Assembly (NCBI RefSeq): GCF_029873635.1
Contig: NC_080418.1
Span: 13,433,562-13,497,561, forward strand
DNA: 64,000 nt
Direction of reading: 5' to 3'
From: Malania oleifera
Taxonomy: Eukaryota > Streptophyta > Magnoliopsida > Santalales > Ximeniaceae
In this document: positions 33,885-46,444 of the stretch, in pieces
Layout of the letters: every line of letters starts with the position of its first letter
Position numbering within the stretch: the stretch's first letter is position 1
Position numbers and translations under genes: made by a program
The notes under the pieces: generated by a model
What the model was told of the DNA's origin: nothing
Databases searched by the model: none
The model's input: the letters and a program-made list of their open reading frames with translations, nothing else

Positions 33885-35894
33885 ACATCAGAATCAATTT
33901 AGACAAAACTCAACCCAAAATTTGCCCCAGTTACCATCGTTTGTCGCTAATCTTGGCTTCAAATTTGGCTTTGACATGAAGGCACCTAAATTAGCTTCAC
34001 TGGAACTCAACATGGAGTTTGCCTCATTTAGGTGCATCTGTAACTATTCCTGACCATTTTACCCGCCTTTCACAAGGATCCTCTTTTGGAAAATGTGTCG
34101 ATGATTAAGTCCTTTTGACTATCCGTCCTCCTTTTGGATCTTTTAAAGAATGGAAAAGGGAATTTTTCTTTTTTCTTTTTCTCTCTCTCCCTTTGTTTGT
34201 CTTTTTGTTTCTTTGTTTTTTGTTTTGTTTTGTTTTGTTTGTTTTTTGTTTTTCTTTAATGATGAATGATCATGCGTTTAGGACATCAATTTGCTGAATC
34301 AAAAGTTCATACACACAAAATAGATGTTTTACTGTGTTTACATGCTATTTCAAAGGAAAATTTTCATACCAGTATTCGAGAACCATATAACGTTGACGTC
34401 AATAACTGATTTTCTCCTCTTGCTGACTGCCCTAGTTTTATCAAAGGAAACTTCTCCTCTTCTATCTTATTTGGTTTTGAAACCAATGGAACTCTCTTTC
34501 TTAACGACCGCCTTTAGTTTAGTCAAGTTCAACCCATGTTTGGATTTCAAGATGGTCTTTAAGACTTGGGACAAAATATAGGTTTAAGGATACTAGTTTT
34601 TAGAAGAAAGGGGAAACCAAGGCTCAAAAATCCCATCCCCTGATAACGTTTGCCCCAGTTTGGGGTTTCTACAAGGTATTGACCGAACTTGTCACTTGAA
34701 CAAACTGTCTATGTACCTTTCCAAGATCAGGTCATTACGTAGTTCAGACTCAACATTGAGTCTGACAATTCATTTGAGACAACAACATGAACCAATCTGA
34801 TCAGGGCTTTCATTTGGACTGTAATGCAGGCTTAAGATACAAGTCGGAGAAGAAAGGGGTACAATAAGGCTTAACTTTTTATAAAGGGTAGTCTTTGGTC
34901 AAATATCACATTTGAAGCATGTCCTTTTCTTTTCTTTATTCTTTCTTTTTTACCTTTTTTTATTTTGCTACACTTTTACCTTTTTTCTTTTTATGAAGAG
35001 CTTTGAGCATCATTTTCATCGAGACTTACTTGGGATTAATCCTTTCGAAACTGCTCTAGTGTGGGGTGTGATCCTTTGATGGGCTAATCAAGAATTGAAT
35101 TTTTTTCAGGCTTAAGAGGGCTAGCAAGGGATTTATCCTTCTTTTCAATTTCATTCGGATAGCGGAAAAATGGTCTGCCGTCAGTTTGCTAGCCAGTTGT
35201 TGTCTCGCATGATTTGCCAAACCCTTGAAACCCCTAACCCGGTTAAACTTTTGAAAAATGACTTTTGAAGAAAATGACTTACATTCAAGCTCAAACGGGT
35301 TAGCAAATGGTAAATCCACTTTTGGGTTCATTTTAGGAGGGCTGGTCAGCCAAAGATGGCCATCTATCATTTGATCAAAACACGATTAGCGGACCGACAT
35401 AAGATTCATGGAATAACACATGTATTTTGCTAAATTCCTTCAGGATTTTCAAAACACTTCTTCACAGCATTGGGATTTATATGGTGAAGAAAATTGTTTC
35501 ATCTTCCTTTACTTCTGCCTCTTAGCTTGAATTTTCATAACTAACATCTGTTTGTAGCTCATGAATACTAGTATGGTTATTTTTCCTATCCTCACATGAA
35601 ACATGAGTAAACAAATTTTGCAATTAAACTCATGATGCAAATGATATACGAAAATGCATAACTTCATTTCACTGACAGGAACAAAATCCTCTGATATGGA
35701 AATGTCACAGGATTACAAAGAGAAAATGAAAATGGAAATAAAGAGGACAAAAGCATCATATGAAGTGGATGAGATTGTCAAAATTCTGCCAATTTGTATT
35801 TCTGTTCTGGTGGCAAAAAGGCAAGATGGTTCATTCAGGCTACATCTGATGCACTACTCTGCCTGACCCTAGTTCCCAGTCTTCTCACAACATG
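33885..35894. other. Non-coding interior of the Ogre-like element
   Basis: Continues the sequence interrupted at 22551: 'tttgccccagtt' at 33937 pairs with 'aactgccccagttt' at 22485. A pyrimidine-rich zone (34150-34260) and further 'tgccccagtt' words (34650) occur. No convincing open frame. This would be the region downstream of gag on the minus strand, where reverse transcriptase and integrase would lie in a complete element; none is recognisable. Confidence 0.6.
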
Positions 35895-36815
35895 CTAACC
35901 CCTTCCTTCCTCATGATTGGGGAGGGGACCAACCCGGATCCCTGGTTGCTTGCCTTCAAACACTATCCATCCTGCATCTTTTAGTGATTGAACTTTATAT
36001 TTGAAGACCCAACAGTAGTTGATGGTGTGACTGGGAGAATTAGCGTGGTACTCACAATGGGCCTCTAGATCATTCCACTGTAGGGGAGGGTTAGTTACAG
36101 GAATCCTGGGAGTAGCAAATATCATTCCTCTTTCCAACAACTAAGGAAACAACTCGGCATAGGCTATAGGGATAGGATCCACCATTCAGAAGTTTCTAAG
36201 GAAGCTCCCCACATGCGTCTGTAGATTCGGCTAGGCCGACATGGTCATGTCTTTCCTTCGATGAGAGCACTTGCTTGTCTTCTCCTCCATGCTCTTTGAA
36301 GTTAAAGCTACATTACGGTTGTAATGAGTGATAAAAGCACGAGTTAAATCCTTCCATGCATGATTTTTTACTTGGCTATACCAACTTAAGGCTTCCCCAA
36401 ACAAACTCTATTTAAAATAGTAGGTAAGCAAATCATCGTTGTCGGTATGTGCCGCCATCTTCTAGAAATACATCCCTAGGTGAGCTAAAGGGCATTCAGA
36501 ACCACTAAACTTCTCAAAGTCTGGGATGTTGATCTTCAAGGGGAGAATAGAGTTTGACACCAATCTAGGGTTACCAATGGTTGATGAATCATAAACGCTT
36601 GCTCCCTCCAAAGCTAGCAGCTGCTTTTTATCTATTCCTCTTATGACTCATTCTTGGGATGGGAGCTTGTCCTTTGCTTGCTTCTACAACTACTTTTTCC
36701 TCTCTAGTATCAACATTAATGACTGTTAGTGCATGGACATCTCTCTTTGGCTGGGAATCGGAATCCTTGGTTGTTAGGACAAATGTGAGCAAGTTGGGGC
36801 CCAAGCCGACCAAAG
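35895..36815 (-). pseudogene. Ogre/Tat gag remnant
   Basis: Reading leftward: a degenerate amino-terminal part (36815-36628, MVGLGPNLLTFVL), then KINIPDFEKFSGSECP, LGMYF-stop-KMAAHTDNDDLLTYYFK, SLFGEALSWYSQVKNHAWKD and FITHYNRNVALTSKSM (36540-36290). Last is CEYHANSPSHTINYCWVFKYKVQSLKDAGWI in two overlapping blocks (36060-35960), the CxYH...GH..xxC zinc-like motif of Ogre/Tat gag followed by its KxxVQxLxDxGxI helix. At least four in-frame stops. The identification rests on the order of these motifs, as remembered for the family. Confidence 0.75.
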
Positions 36816-38058
36816 ATCTACCAATTGTGATGATGGATGCTCACTAGTAACCGATTTTGGAGATTGTACAGTTTTGCTCAAAGAGGCAACATTCTCCATT
36901 AACTTATCCATCTGATTCTTAATCTCATGAACATCTCAATGATTATCTTTTTGACTTTGTTTGAGAGCCCTTACACAACCTTCCAACTGTTAGACCATAA
37001 CTTTTGCCTTTCTTCTGGTAGTGTAAGGGTGGGTAGAAGTGGGCTCAATGTTGAAATTCTGGATTTTACTTTGACCTGATAGGGAGTTGGAACATGATTA
37101 CCGGCCCATTGGAAATGAAATATTATGCATGGATGCATGCAATGCAACCTAAATAATCATTTGGCCAAGGTTTCGGAAAGACCCCATTCATTAATGATCT
37201 CAGGAATAATCTGTTTTCCCCTTGGTAGGGTACTTTGTGAAATAAAATTTGACTTCTTCATAAATGAATTAGGTTTTTTCCGAAATATTGGTCAAGTGAT
37301 ATGAATGCCTAACGTGGATGCAGAACATACAATACAACACAAAGCATTTACTGAACATATGCGAACAAACATGGACCATAACCTATGGAGAAGGATGTGG
37401 CTCCTGTCCCAACCCTGGGGTAAGTATATACAGGATTTTCCGAGGCTCTATCTAAGGTGAAGGATTTGGGATGCAACATGTGTGGGTAGGCTCTAATCCA
37501 TATAAACAATAGGTCCCCAATATGAAACTTCATCCTCCCTCACAGAGGTCCGGATAAAGTTCAAACTGAGCAGAATGGTTCACGCGCCCCCAAGGACCAT
37601 ATCCCATGAGGGCTAATGGTACTGTGCTCCTTTCTATTCCTAAAGGGTGAAGCTCAGATAAAAGGCTGGTGAAAGTGTGTGAATTTACAAGCTTAGTCTA
37701 ATCCCACTATCCCCATATTTATTCACGTGCTTGTTTGAACACAATATTCACAATTAAACACATGCTTAACAAAACAGCAGAGGAAACAAAGCATTATGCT
37801 TATTCAAGATATTCACAACTAATCACATGCTTAGCTAAAGCAATTAGAACTAATCACATGCTTATTCAAGTACCAAAGCAAGTAAAGCATTTACAATTAA
37901 TCTTATACACAAAATTATTCACTTATAGGCAACCAAGTTATCAATTCGTACAAAAATGAAAGGGAGTGCTCTCAAAGCCTTATCAAATTTGAATTTCGGG
38001 ATAATTTTCAACTAATTACTGGCTCAACTCTCAAGTGACCTCAGCGGAGTCGCTAAGC
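36816..38058 (-). other. Ogre leader and primer-site zone
   Basis: Between gag and the 5' LTR there is about 1.2 kb without coding signal. 38041-38058 read on the minus strand is GCTTAGCGACTCCGCTGA, the position and style of the primer site that follows Ogre/Tat 5' LTRs (usually TTGGCGACTCYGCTGG). The match to a tRNA was not verified. Confidence 0.55.
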
Positions 38059-38616
38059 TGTTGCGACGTCCCGAACTCGCCAAACACTGGCACGGGTGCG
38101 GTTGCGAACTAGGAAAAATATATGTGAATTTTGAAAAAGAATATTTTTCATGGAAAAACAAGGTGTATGAAGTCGCCACTAACCTTTTGGAGTGTGGTTA
38201 GAACACTTGATTAATACCCAATTAAGGGTAGAATCGGTCTGCGCTACCAGCGTTGGGCTCGGGAGTTCGATTACGCGAGGAGAAGGTATTAGCACCCCTT
38301 ACGCGCTCGTTTTTACGAACGGTAGCTAATTAATCAAAAATTATCCCAAAATAAATTCAATAAGCCTTTGAAAATCACTCCCTTTCAAAAATCAAAGAAA
38401 ATGCACAAGACAGATAGTGTATAGGTATCCCCTTAAAACCGGGGCATATCGTACTTTGAAGAGTTCATGCCTCCCTTTGAAATCATCGGGACTAGAAAAT
38501 CGAGAAAATAGTTAGGAAAATATGCTCCCGGTATTTTTGAAATTTTTATAGAATTTTCTAAGTATGGAAAATAATATTTCAGGAGGCTTTGGAATTTATT
38601 CAAGATAGGATTGCAC

Positions 38617-40071
38617 TCATGACCCTGTAAATCTAAATTCTGGTTTTCCTGGAGGTCTAAATATCACCTCCCTTGCACGACAATTTATAATAGCAAAATT
38701 AGCTGCTAGCCAATCCATGTCAAAGATAATGTCAAACCCGTGCATATCTAGCATCACCAAATCGGCAGATAAAATTCTCCCCTGAACATCAATTGGGCAA
38801 CCACGGAGCATCCTACTACATCTCACTGCTGACCTAGTAGGTGTTGCCACTAACAGTTCAACATCTAATGATTGCGTTTCCGCCCCATATAATTTAACAC
38901 ATCCCTAGGACACAAACGAGTGTGTGGCACCAGAATCAAAAAGTGCAATAACTTTTAATGAAAACATACTAACAGTACCTATCACCACGTCGCCGGCCGC
39001 CTCGGCATCGCCCGATGTCAAAGCAAAAACCCTAGCTGGGGTCATATTCCTCTGTTGGCCTCCACGTGGTGCCTGGTAACCTCCTCGTGCAGGTCTAGGA
39101 GCAGGAGCAGCTCCAATCTGTGTCGGACACTCCCTCATCATATGTCCTGGCTCCCCGCACCTGTAGCAGACGCCTCACCCGGCATGACACTCTCCTGGGT
39201 GCCTCTTCCCACAAGTCGGGCAAACTGGAGATGATTGTGCACCCTAAAAACCGCGATTCCCGGTCTCCTGTCTTCGGTCCCTATAGTAGCCACCTCTCTT
39301 CCACAAACCACGTCCAATCCCCTGCTGGGAACCAGAAGGTGTGGATCTCTTCTTCTACCTCTGCTCCTTAGCCTCCAATCGCTCACCAATCTCTGCTATA
39401 GTGACTCTATCCACTAACTCAGCAAAATCCTACAGCTTCAATATCGATACCTGCTTATAAATTTCTCTCCTCAAGCCTCTTTCAAACTTTCGTACCTTCT
39501 TTACCTCATCTGGAATGACATACGGGGCGAAGCGGGATAGCTCGATGAACCTCACTGCGTACTGCTGTACTAACAGCTGTCCCTACTTCAGATTCAGGAA
39601 CTCCTCAATCTTAGCCTCCCTGGACGAGGCTGGAAAATACCTATCAAAGAATATTCCTTTAAACCGCTCTCACGTCATCTCCACGGGTATAGTCCTCTGC
39701 TGCTCTAAAAGTTTTACCGCTGACCACCATCTCTCGACCTCTCCAGTCAGTCTATAGGTGGCAAACAACACTTTCTGCTCCTCTGAACACTGCAGCACTG
39801 CAAATATTTTCTCTATGTCCTGCACCCAGTTTTCAGCAACTGCAAGATCTATCCCTCCTAAGAAAGCCAGAAGACTCATCTTAATAAACTTCTCAATCGA
39901 ACTACTGTGGCCTGCCGATGGACCACCCGGTTCCTTTGAACTCCTAGCAATTTTTACCATAACCTGTTGTGCTACGCTGCGTAAAACGGCATCTGAATCA
40001 CTACCCGTAGCGCTTGAGGGTCCAGCACCCTCACTCCCAATAGCGTGGGCACTATTGCCACCAAGGTCCAT
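38617..40071 (-). pseudogene. Gag-protease of the truncated Tekay relative
   Basis: The start is [17 protein letters not shown] (40071). The gag domain shows [34 protein letters not shown] and [13 protein letters not shown] up to about 39670. It continues in broken frames through RFIELSRFAPYVIPDE, a zinc knuckle CYRCGEPGHMMREC (about 39165-39125) and protease LFDSGATHSFVS (about 38930), then FDIIFDMDWLAANFA (usual FDVILGMDWL, so two substitutions) and VIFRPPGKPEFRF. Several stops and frameshifts. Relative to the full Tekay element it belongs to a sister lineage. Confidence 0.85.
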
Positions 40072-42066
40072 CCTGAAAATAAATAACTTAACTCAAAACC
40101 TCCTTTTCTATACATATCACTCAACTCATATAATATATCCTCCTAATCTTAATTCAAGGTTCAATTCTGCAACCTAGATACCCAACCCGGCGATAGTTTA
40201 CAATGAATTTCCTGAAATCGTCACCCCAGGAAAATCACACAAACCACCACGAAAGTCCTGCATTTAGACTACAAAACCAGACCTCAAATCCCATTATCCT
40301 ATACTCTGGTTATTACTGCTGCACTCTAGAGTTTACAAAACCTAATATCCTAGACTCTGATACCAAATGTAGCGACCTCAATTTTCTTAACATAATATGT
40401 CCCATAATAGATAAAATGGCCAACCTGAACCCGTGGGTTACGGGGACACCTGTCAATCACAGCGAAAACCTAAGCAACAACAATCATAAAATTGAAACCA
40501 TCCATTCATCAAGCATAATACTAGAGTTTACTACAACATCATAATACTGTATTTTTATACATCCTCATAAACATAAAAATAACTCTAAGGTCAAACACAA
40601 AATAATTCTGATCCTAGTACAAAAATCTTACCCTCCTAACGGGGTAATATCCCTAACTCAACAGCGGCCACAACCCGCCGGTCACACAGGGTCTCTTGAA
40701 AAAATAATTAATGTTAGGGGTGAGATACATCTCAGTAAGGGAAAATAAACTAAATACAATTGTACAACAACATGAACATTTAATGCAATTATACATATAC
40801 AGTACATTTCATATTTTCATAAACGTGGATCATATTATACTGAATAATCACATGCTTTCATATTTTCTAGTAAGTCGTATCATACATAAAACATCTGTTA
40901 TACTGATAATACTGAAAACATACCCATAATGAATAGCTAGCTAATGTCATGTATTACCCCCTATGACGGGTTGTGCAGCCCGAAAGCGGAACCCGATAAT
41001 GGCTGGCCGACCACTGCCGAATCAAATATGTCTATAAGTATGATGAGCCCGCCACACCGTGGTCCGGACTATTAATTGGACGTCCACACTCTACTGAAAG
41101 CCACATCGACTATTCATCTCCTACCCCCTCATAGGGTGGTTAGCACGAATTTGAACATAGATATCTGATCTATATAGTTTTGGTACCGAGCTCCTGAACT
41201 AAACTAAACTAACATTCGGGTTCTGATAACATATAGTACATGATTATATAGCATTTTTCATAATTACGGCCTCGTGCCGAGCATATCATAATTACGGCCT
41301 CGTGCCGATATCATACATAAATACGTCATTCTAAAAATAATCATTTTATCATGCATTTATAAGAATCATAATGTACTGTATACCTTCATAACCTCTCAAA
41401 TCATACTGCATTTACATCATTATCATATCAAAATATTTCTCCACGTAAAATAATATTCATGCCACACATTTGTTGTATTAAAACTATTCATTGCACTTGA
41501 AAATCATGATTTCTGGCATTTCATACGTATATACTCGTTCCAACATAATAACAGTATTTTTCCCAAAAGTGTATTAATTCCATAATATGCTAATATCATA
41601 CATATTTTCAAGAAATCAATTTACTCATAAATAATAGAAATTTGCGTGAAAAGTAACTGCTTTAGTTTATTCCCTTACCTGGCTACTAAGAAAAGCCCGT
41701 ATAAACTCTAATCTCACACCCGTAGGGTTTCCTGATCAATACCTTGAAACTAAAAACTTTCAATATTAAACTTCAGTATTTCGATGTGTACATCATTTCC
41801 TATAACTACCGTAAAGTCAAATTTGGCATAAAAAGTCTTACCTCAACCCAGGGATGATTTCCAACTTACTTTTACCAACGATCCGCTCCGGCAGATTTGG
41901 AGAGAACTTCCCCATGAGTGTCGTGGTGACTTTGGATTGTTGAACTGGTGTAAATCCGGCCCAAAATCGATGAGAGAGAGAAAGAGAACCGAAGAAGAGA
42001 GAGAGAGGGTGAAGGTTGCTTAATAATGAAGTTAAAAATTCGGATTTTTCTATTTATAGAACTGGA

Positions 42067-42251
42067 TTCGTCGACGAGCCATGTCATTCGTCGACGAATT
42101 CTTCAATAATTTCGTCGACGAAATTCAGTCCTCGTCGACGAAATGCAGTAGGCTCAAAACTTTCTCGGTATTTCTTCGTCGACGAAATTCAATCTTCGTC
42201 GATGAATTTTCTTAAGCCCTCGTCGACGAATCCCCTGTATTCGTCGACGAA
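42067..42251. promoter_or_regulatory. Best-preserved palindrome array
   Basis: Eight copies at 42067, 42087, 42111, 42131, 42175, 42195, 42219 and 42240 (spacings 20, 24, 20, 44, 20, 24, 21). Four are exact TTCGTCGACGAA, three differ only at one outer base, one has a single CG to TG change. Spacer sequences between equivalent motifs of the two blocks are unrelated. On the minus strand the array lies 80-265 bp inside the LTR start; a TATA-like 'tctataaatag' follows at about 42058-42048. Confidence 0.85.
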
Positions 42252-43453
42252 GTCGACTTCCTTCCTCTGTTACCATTTCCATTTCCCTTCTTCTTATTAT
42301 TTAAATCCCATTATTATCCGGGTTGTTACATAGGTGGGTTGGTGTGTGTGCTTTTTGTGTAGTAGTGTGTGTGCAGGTGTGTGTGTGTGTGTTAGTGGTG
42401 TGTGTTTTATTATGTGTAATAGTGTGTGTGCAGGTGGGTGTATCAATGTGTGTGGCAGTAGGTGTTAGGGTGCGTGAAACGGTGTGCGCAGTGTGTGTGA
42501 GTGAGTGTAAATTAGTGTGTGTTAGGTGTGTATTTATGTGCATAAAATAGTGTGTTTTGTGTGTATTTGAGTGCGTGAAACAGTGTGTTTTGTGTTGCAG
42601 GTAGCATGTGAGTTAATGTGTGTGTGGGGGTGGAGTACGGTAATATTAGATATCAAAATAAAAATAAGTACCTACAATTAACCAACAAACATAACAAAAC
42701 TTAAACATTAGCATTTAATACTAAAATAAATATATCAACAATTTAAACCTTACAACGACAAGCACAACACACATTCAACTGAAGCATTTAATATGGAATA
42801 TAACAACAATAAAAACCCTACAATATGAATATTAACAAAAAATAATACAATAATAACAACAAAAACCTAAACATGAATATTGGCCACAATAATAATAAAG
42901 GGAAAGTCAGTAGGTGTGTGTTGAGCATGCCGGAAGTGTTTAGTGTGTGTGTGTATGTTACTGTGTGGGTGAGTGGTGTGTGTGTTACTGTGTGGGTGAG
43001 TGCTGTGTGTGCACTGTGTGGGTGAGTGCGGTGCGTACACTATGCGTGCAGTGTGTGTAGCAATGTGTAGGTGCGTGCTGTAATGTGTGTGTAGGAGTGT
43101 GCACAGGTGTGTGTAATAGTGTGTGTAATAGTGTGTGTAGTGTGTGTTTTGCTGTAATGTGTATTGTGTGTGTTTCGTTGTGTGTATTTTACTGTGTGTT
43201 AGTGTGTGTTTTGCAGGGTGTAAAAACTGTGTGCAGTGTGTGTGTTTTTTTTTTTAAGATTTTGCAGCAGGGAGCTTACTGCGGGGTTGCCATGTTCAGA
43301 CAGCCGGAGGTCATGATTGCCAGAGATGATTTGCTGCAGGGGGAGGACTGGAGCTGCGAGTGGTCTGCAGGCAATGCCAGAGGAGAGGTTTGCTAATGGA
43401 CAGCTAGGGCTGGTGAGATGCTGTTGCGATAGATGACCGGAGACGGTGGTGCG

Positions 43454-44872
43454 TGTTGACTTTATGAGTTCAATCCTGTTTTGATAATGAAAAATCACTT
43501 GGTATTTGTCATTGAGATTGTGAACATGAACAATATTTAGCATGCACGGAAGGCTAGCAAGTCATGGAAGCCATGAAGATTAAAGAATATACATCTTGAC
43601 ACAATCCATGGAACTAAAAGAGTTGAAGAATGAAGATGCAAGCGACAAGTTCAAGATCGTCATGGGAATGAGTATTTAGAACTAATGTATTTACTTATTT
43701 CATATGATTTAATTTGAGGCTCAAAATATACCCTAGACTGACCTTAAGACTTATGTATCCTATGAACATCATTAGGGGATATTTATGGACTTGGAGATAT
43801 TTTTAAAACCTCGAAAAATATTTTATAAAAGAGCAAAGAAAAAGAGCAAAGCAGATTTTTGAAACTAAAAAAGAAAAATCCAGAAAATGAACAGTTCAGA
43901 AGACCGAACTCCACGTTTAGTTGTCTAAAGATTTAACTTCAAAAAACCGAAGTTAAGCTTAGTCGTCTGAAGAATTTCTTCAGAAAACCGAAGATTAAGT
44001 TCAGTCGTCTGAAGAATTAATGGTGAAACATAGAACTGGCAAAAGCACATCAGAAAACTGAACTCAAACTTTAGTCGTCTGAACCCGACACTTCAGAAGA
44101 CTGAACCCCAACTTTAGTCGTTTAACCCTATGTCCAAGTTAATTTTCAAAGCTCTAAGGAACTTCAATCGTCGGAGCCTTAACCTTTAGTCTTTTGAACT
44201 TACGGGAAGATTAAAAATTTTGATTTTTAATGAGAGAACATGAGAGTTATTTTTTGATCCAACGATTAAGATTCATTCTAAGAGCAAGGTTACCTATATA
44301 ATCAACATCTAAACCCTAGTGCCCTACGAGAGAAAGAAGAGAAAGAATTTTTAGCATACGATTAAGCATATTGTATGATTAGCACAACTTGGGAGAATAC
44401 ATTGCTGAGTTCTTGATTGGGATTTCAAATCTTATACTTCAAATCCAAGCTAAAGTTACATTGATCTTCAAAAGAGTTTCTTGTGATTGTTGTGCAATCA
44501 ACTTGGTAATGAGGTTTGGTAAATCGATTTGCTTGTTAATAGTTATTCTCATAGAGTTTTTCATCAAAATTGATTTGCTTGTTAATATTTATTCTCAAAA
44601 AACTATTCATCTCAAAATCCATTATTGAATATTTGTTGAGAGGTTGATCTTGAGTGTGCATATATTAAATTGTTTTGATACGATCACTACTTGAGAAAAG
44701 CTTTAGCCATTGTTTAAATATTTTTTATTCAAGTGAGTTTTCATTTAAAGACTTGATATTTTTTATATTACAAAACTGCTTGATTGAATATCCTTAGCGT
44801 TTATAACTATATATATTATTGAGGGATATTTTATGAAAAATATTATATTAGGTTTTAATCTTTGGAAATCAT

Positions 44873-44908
<36 letters not shown>

Positions 44909-45688
44909 CATGTTACAAAGATCATATTGTGGTTGAATATTTGGAAGAAAGCTTATTGATTTTGATCGTTATAATATTCAAGACAAATCTTTTGATAAGT
45001 TCACATTTGATATTTGTGCATTTAGCAAGTTGAACTAGAACCCTAATTTCTCCAAAGCTTTTACTTATATCATTACTTGGGAGATTTGATAAAAGGGAAA
45101 TTGGTTGAAGCATATCATTCATACAACGATTGTATTGTTACATACATACTGAGCTTCAAGTTTCATCATATGGATATGTGTTAGGTTTCAACTGTACTCA
45201 CTAGCTTTGTTAGAAGCTAATCTTGAGTTGTTTTGCAGATTTGACATTATATATTGTAATCACAGTTCAGGTTGTGAATCGAGCAAGGAGGAAGTTGTGC
45301 CTCTTGTAAGCAGCGGATGTAAGGAAAGCTCCGTCCTGGTTAAAGGAGCAGGGATTTAGTGGAATCCTTGAGTGGGTTGCTCAAGGCGAGGACGTAGGGC
45401 GGGTTGGCTGAATTTCGTAAAAATTGTGTTTGCCTTCTCTCTTCCTTTACTCTTTTTATTTTCCGCAATGCATTTCAATATCTATCTTGCAAGTGTATGT
45501 TGAATAACCCCACACACACTTGATAATTAATTGGGTGAAAAGAATTCATTGGTTTAATAATTTAAATCAGTCTTAAACCCCTACAATCAATTTATTAAAT
45601 TTAGAAATAGGGATTAAGTGGTAAATAATCTGAAAGATTTTGAAAATACCCAAGTCACCCCCCTCTTGGGATTACACCTAAATTAATT
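43454..45688 (+). mobile_element. Copia-type solo LTR with GTGCG target duplications
   Basis: The 2235-bp segment begins TGTTGACTTTATG. GTGCG precedes (43449-43453) and follows (45689-45693). The end reads AATTAATT where the sister copy at 587 reads ATTAACA, so the terminal CA has been altered. TATA box CTATATAATC at 44294-44303. (AT)n at 44877-44904. The last 590 bp correspond to 1-587. It is inserted in the Ogre 5' LTR between the GT-rich zone and 'ggttgttgccggtgg'. Confidence 0.85.
43895..44198. promoter_or_regulatory. Alternating motif array (TTCAGACGACTGAA type)
   Basis: Twelve 14-bp motifs start at 43895, 43916, 43938, 43958, 43979, 44000, 44049, 44070, 44092, 44113, 44163 and 44185. 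Spacings are 21, 22, 20, 21, 21, 49, 21, 22, 21, 50, 22. Consecutive copies mostly alternate between a 'ttcagaagaccgaa' form and a 'tttagtcgtctgaa' form, that is the two strands of one asymmetric palindrome. The TATA box is 96 bp after the last copy. Confidence 0.85.
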
Positions 45689-46444
45689 GTGCGGTTGTTG
45701 CCGGTGGTGGCGAACGCTTCTAGTGGTTATCTGTGGTGTCGTCAACATTGGAGATGTTGACCAAGCCGGAGGAGAGGTTCACCGACACGGTGGCTAAGAG
45801 GTTCTGCGTATGAACCCTGGCAAAAGCGTAGAGAATCTGTCAGTGGCCGTATGCGACAAAGATGTCGTGAAGAAGTTGGGTGACGCTGTGAGAGATGGGT
45901 GACACTGGGAGGGTGGCCACGTGAGTTGGGGGGCTGCGTGGAGTGATGGGTGACGTCGTGAGAGATGGGTGACGTCGCGAGGGTAGCTAGAGTGGTTGAG
46001 TGGCTGTGAGGTGGCTAGGTGATCGTGAGGCGAGGGTGAGGTTGGGTCATTCCTGCTGCTGGGGAAGTGAGGTGGTTGTAGCAGTGACAGAGCAGGAGGG
46101 TGGTGGTCTGTGAGAGAGAGATTAGGGAGAAGAGATGAGGGATCTGTGCGCAGAGCGAGAGGGGGCAAGGAGACAGAGAACAGAATCTGTAGAATGAACA
46201 TTGATCCTCCCCCCCACCCTGCGCACACAACGTTTATAGGCTTATGGTTTTGTTTTTTATTGGCTAATGCATGTACCCGCGAGAAAAATGGGATGCACGC
46301 TTTACTTGAGGTGTACAAACTTTTTTTTTTTTAATACATACCACACATTTGCCCTATAGTTTTTTATGTATTATTATTTTATTTGTTTTTTTGTTTGTCC
46401 AATGTTATTCCCCCAAAAATAAAAATTAAAACTTAGTCTTCGAA

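Larger units (their letters stand above)
38608..42330 (-). mobile_element. 3'-truncated Tekay relative (5' LTR, gag, protease)
   Basis: On the minus strand: LTR 42330-40369 (1962 bp, TGTAACAACCCG to GGTCGCTACA), primer site TTTGGTATCAGAGTC (40367-40353), leader, gag, zinc knuckle, protease; then the element stops at about 38608 inside protease. Reverse transcriptase onward and the 3' LTR are missing. It interrupts the Ogre LTR, and the deletion at its left end also removed LTR sequence, so no target duplication remains. Confidence 0.85.

Noticed and set aside
34115-34297. Phe-rich open frame
   Set aside because: Pyrimidine-rich, low-complexity interior of the Ogre-like element.
42067-42251. 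Regularly spaced palindromic repeats resembling a CRISPR array
   Set aside because: Repeats are 12 bp with 8-13 bp spacers, lie in plant LTRs upstream of TATA boxes and are found in seven sister LTRs; no cas genes and a eukaryotic context.
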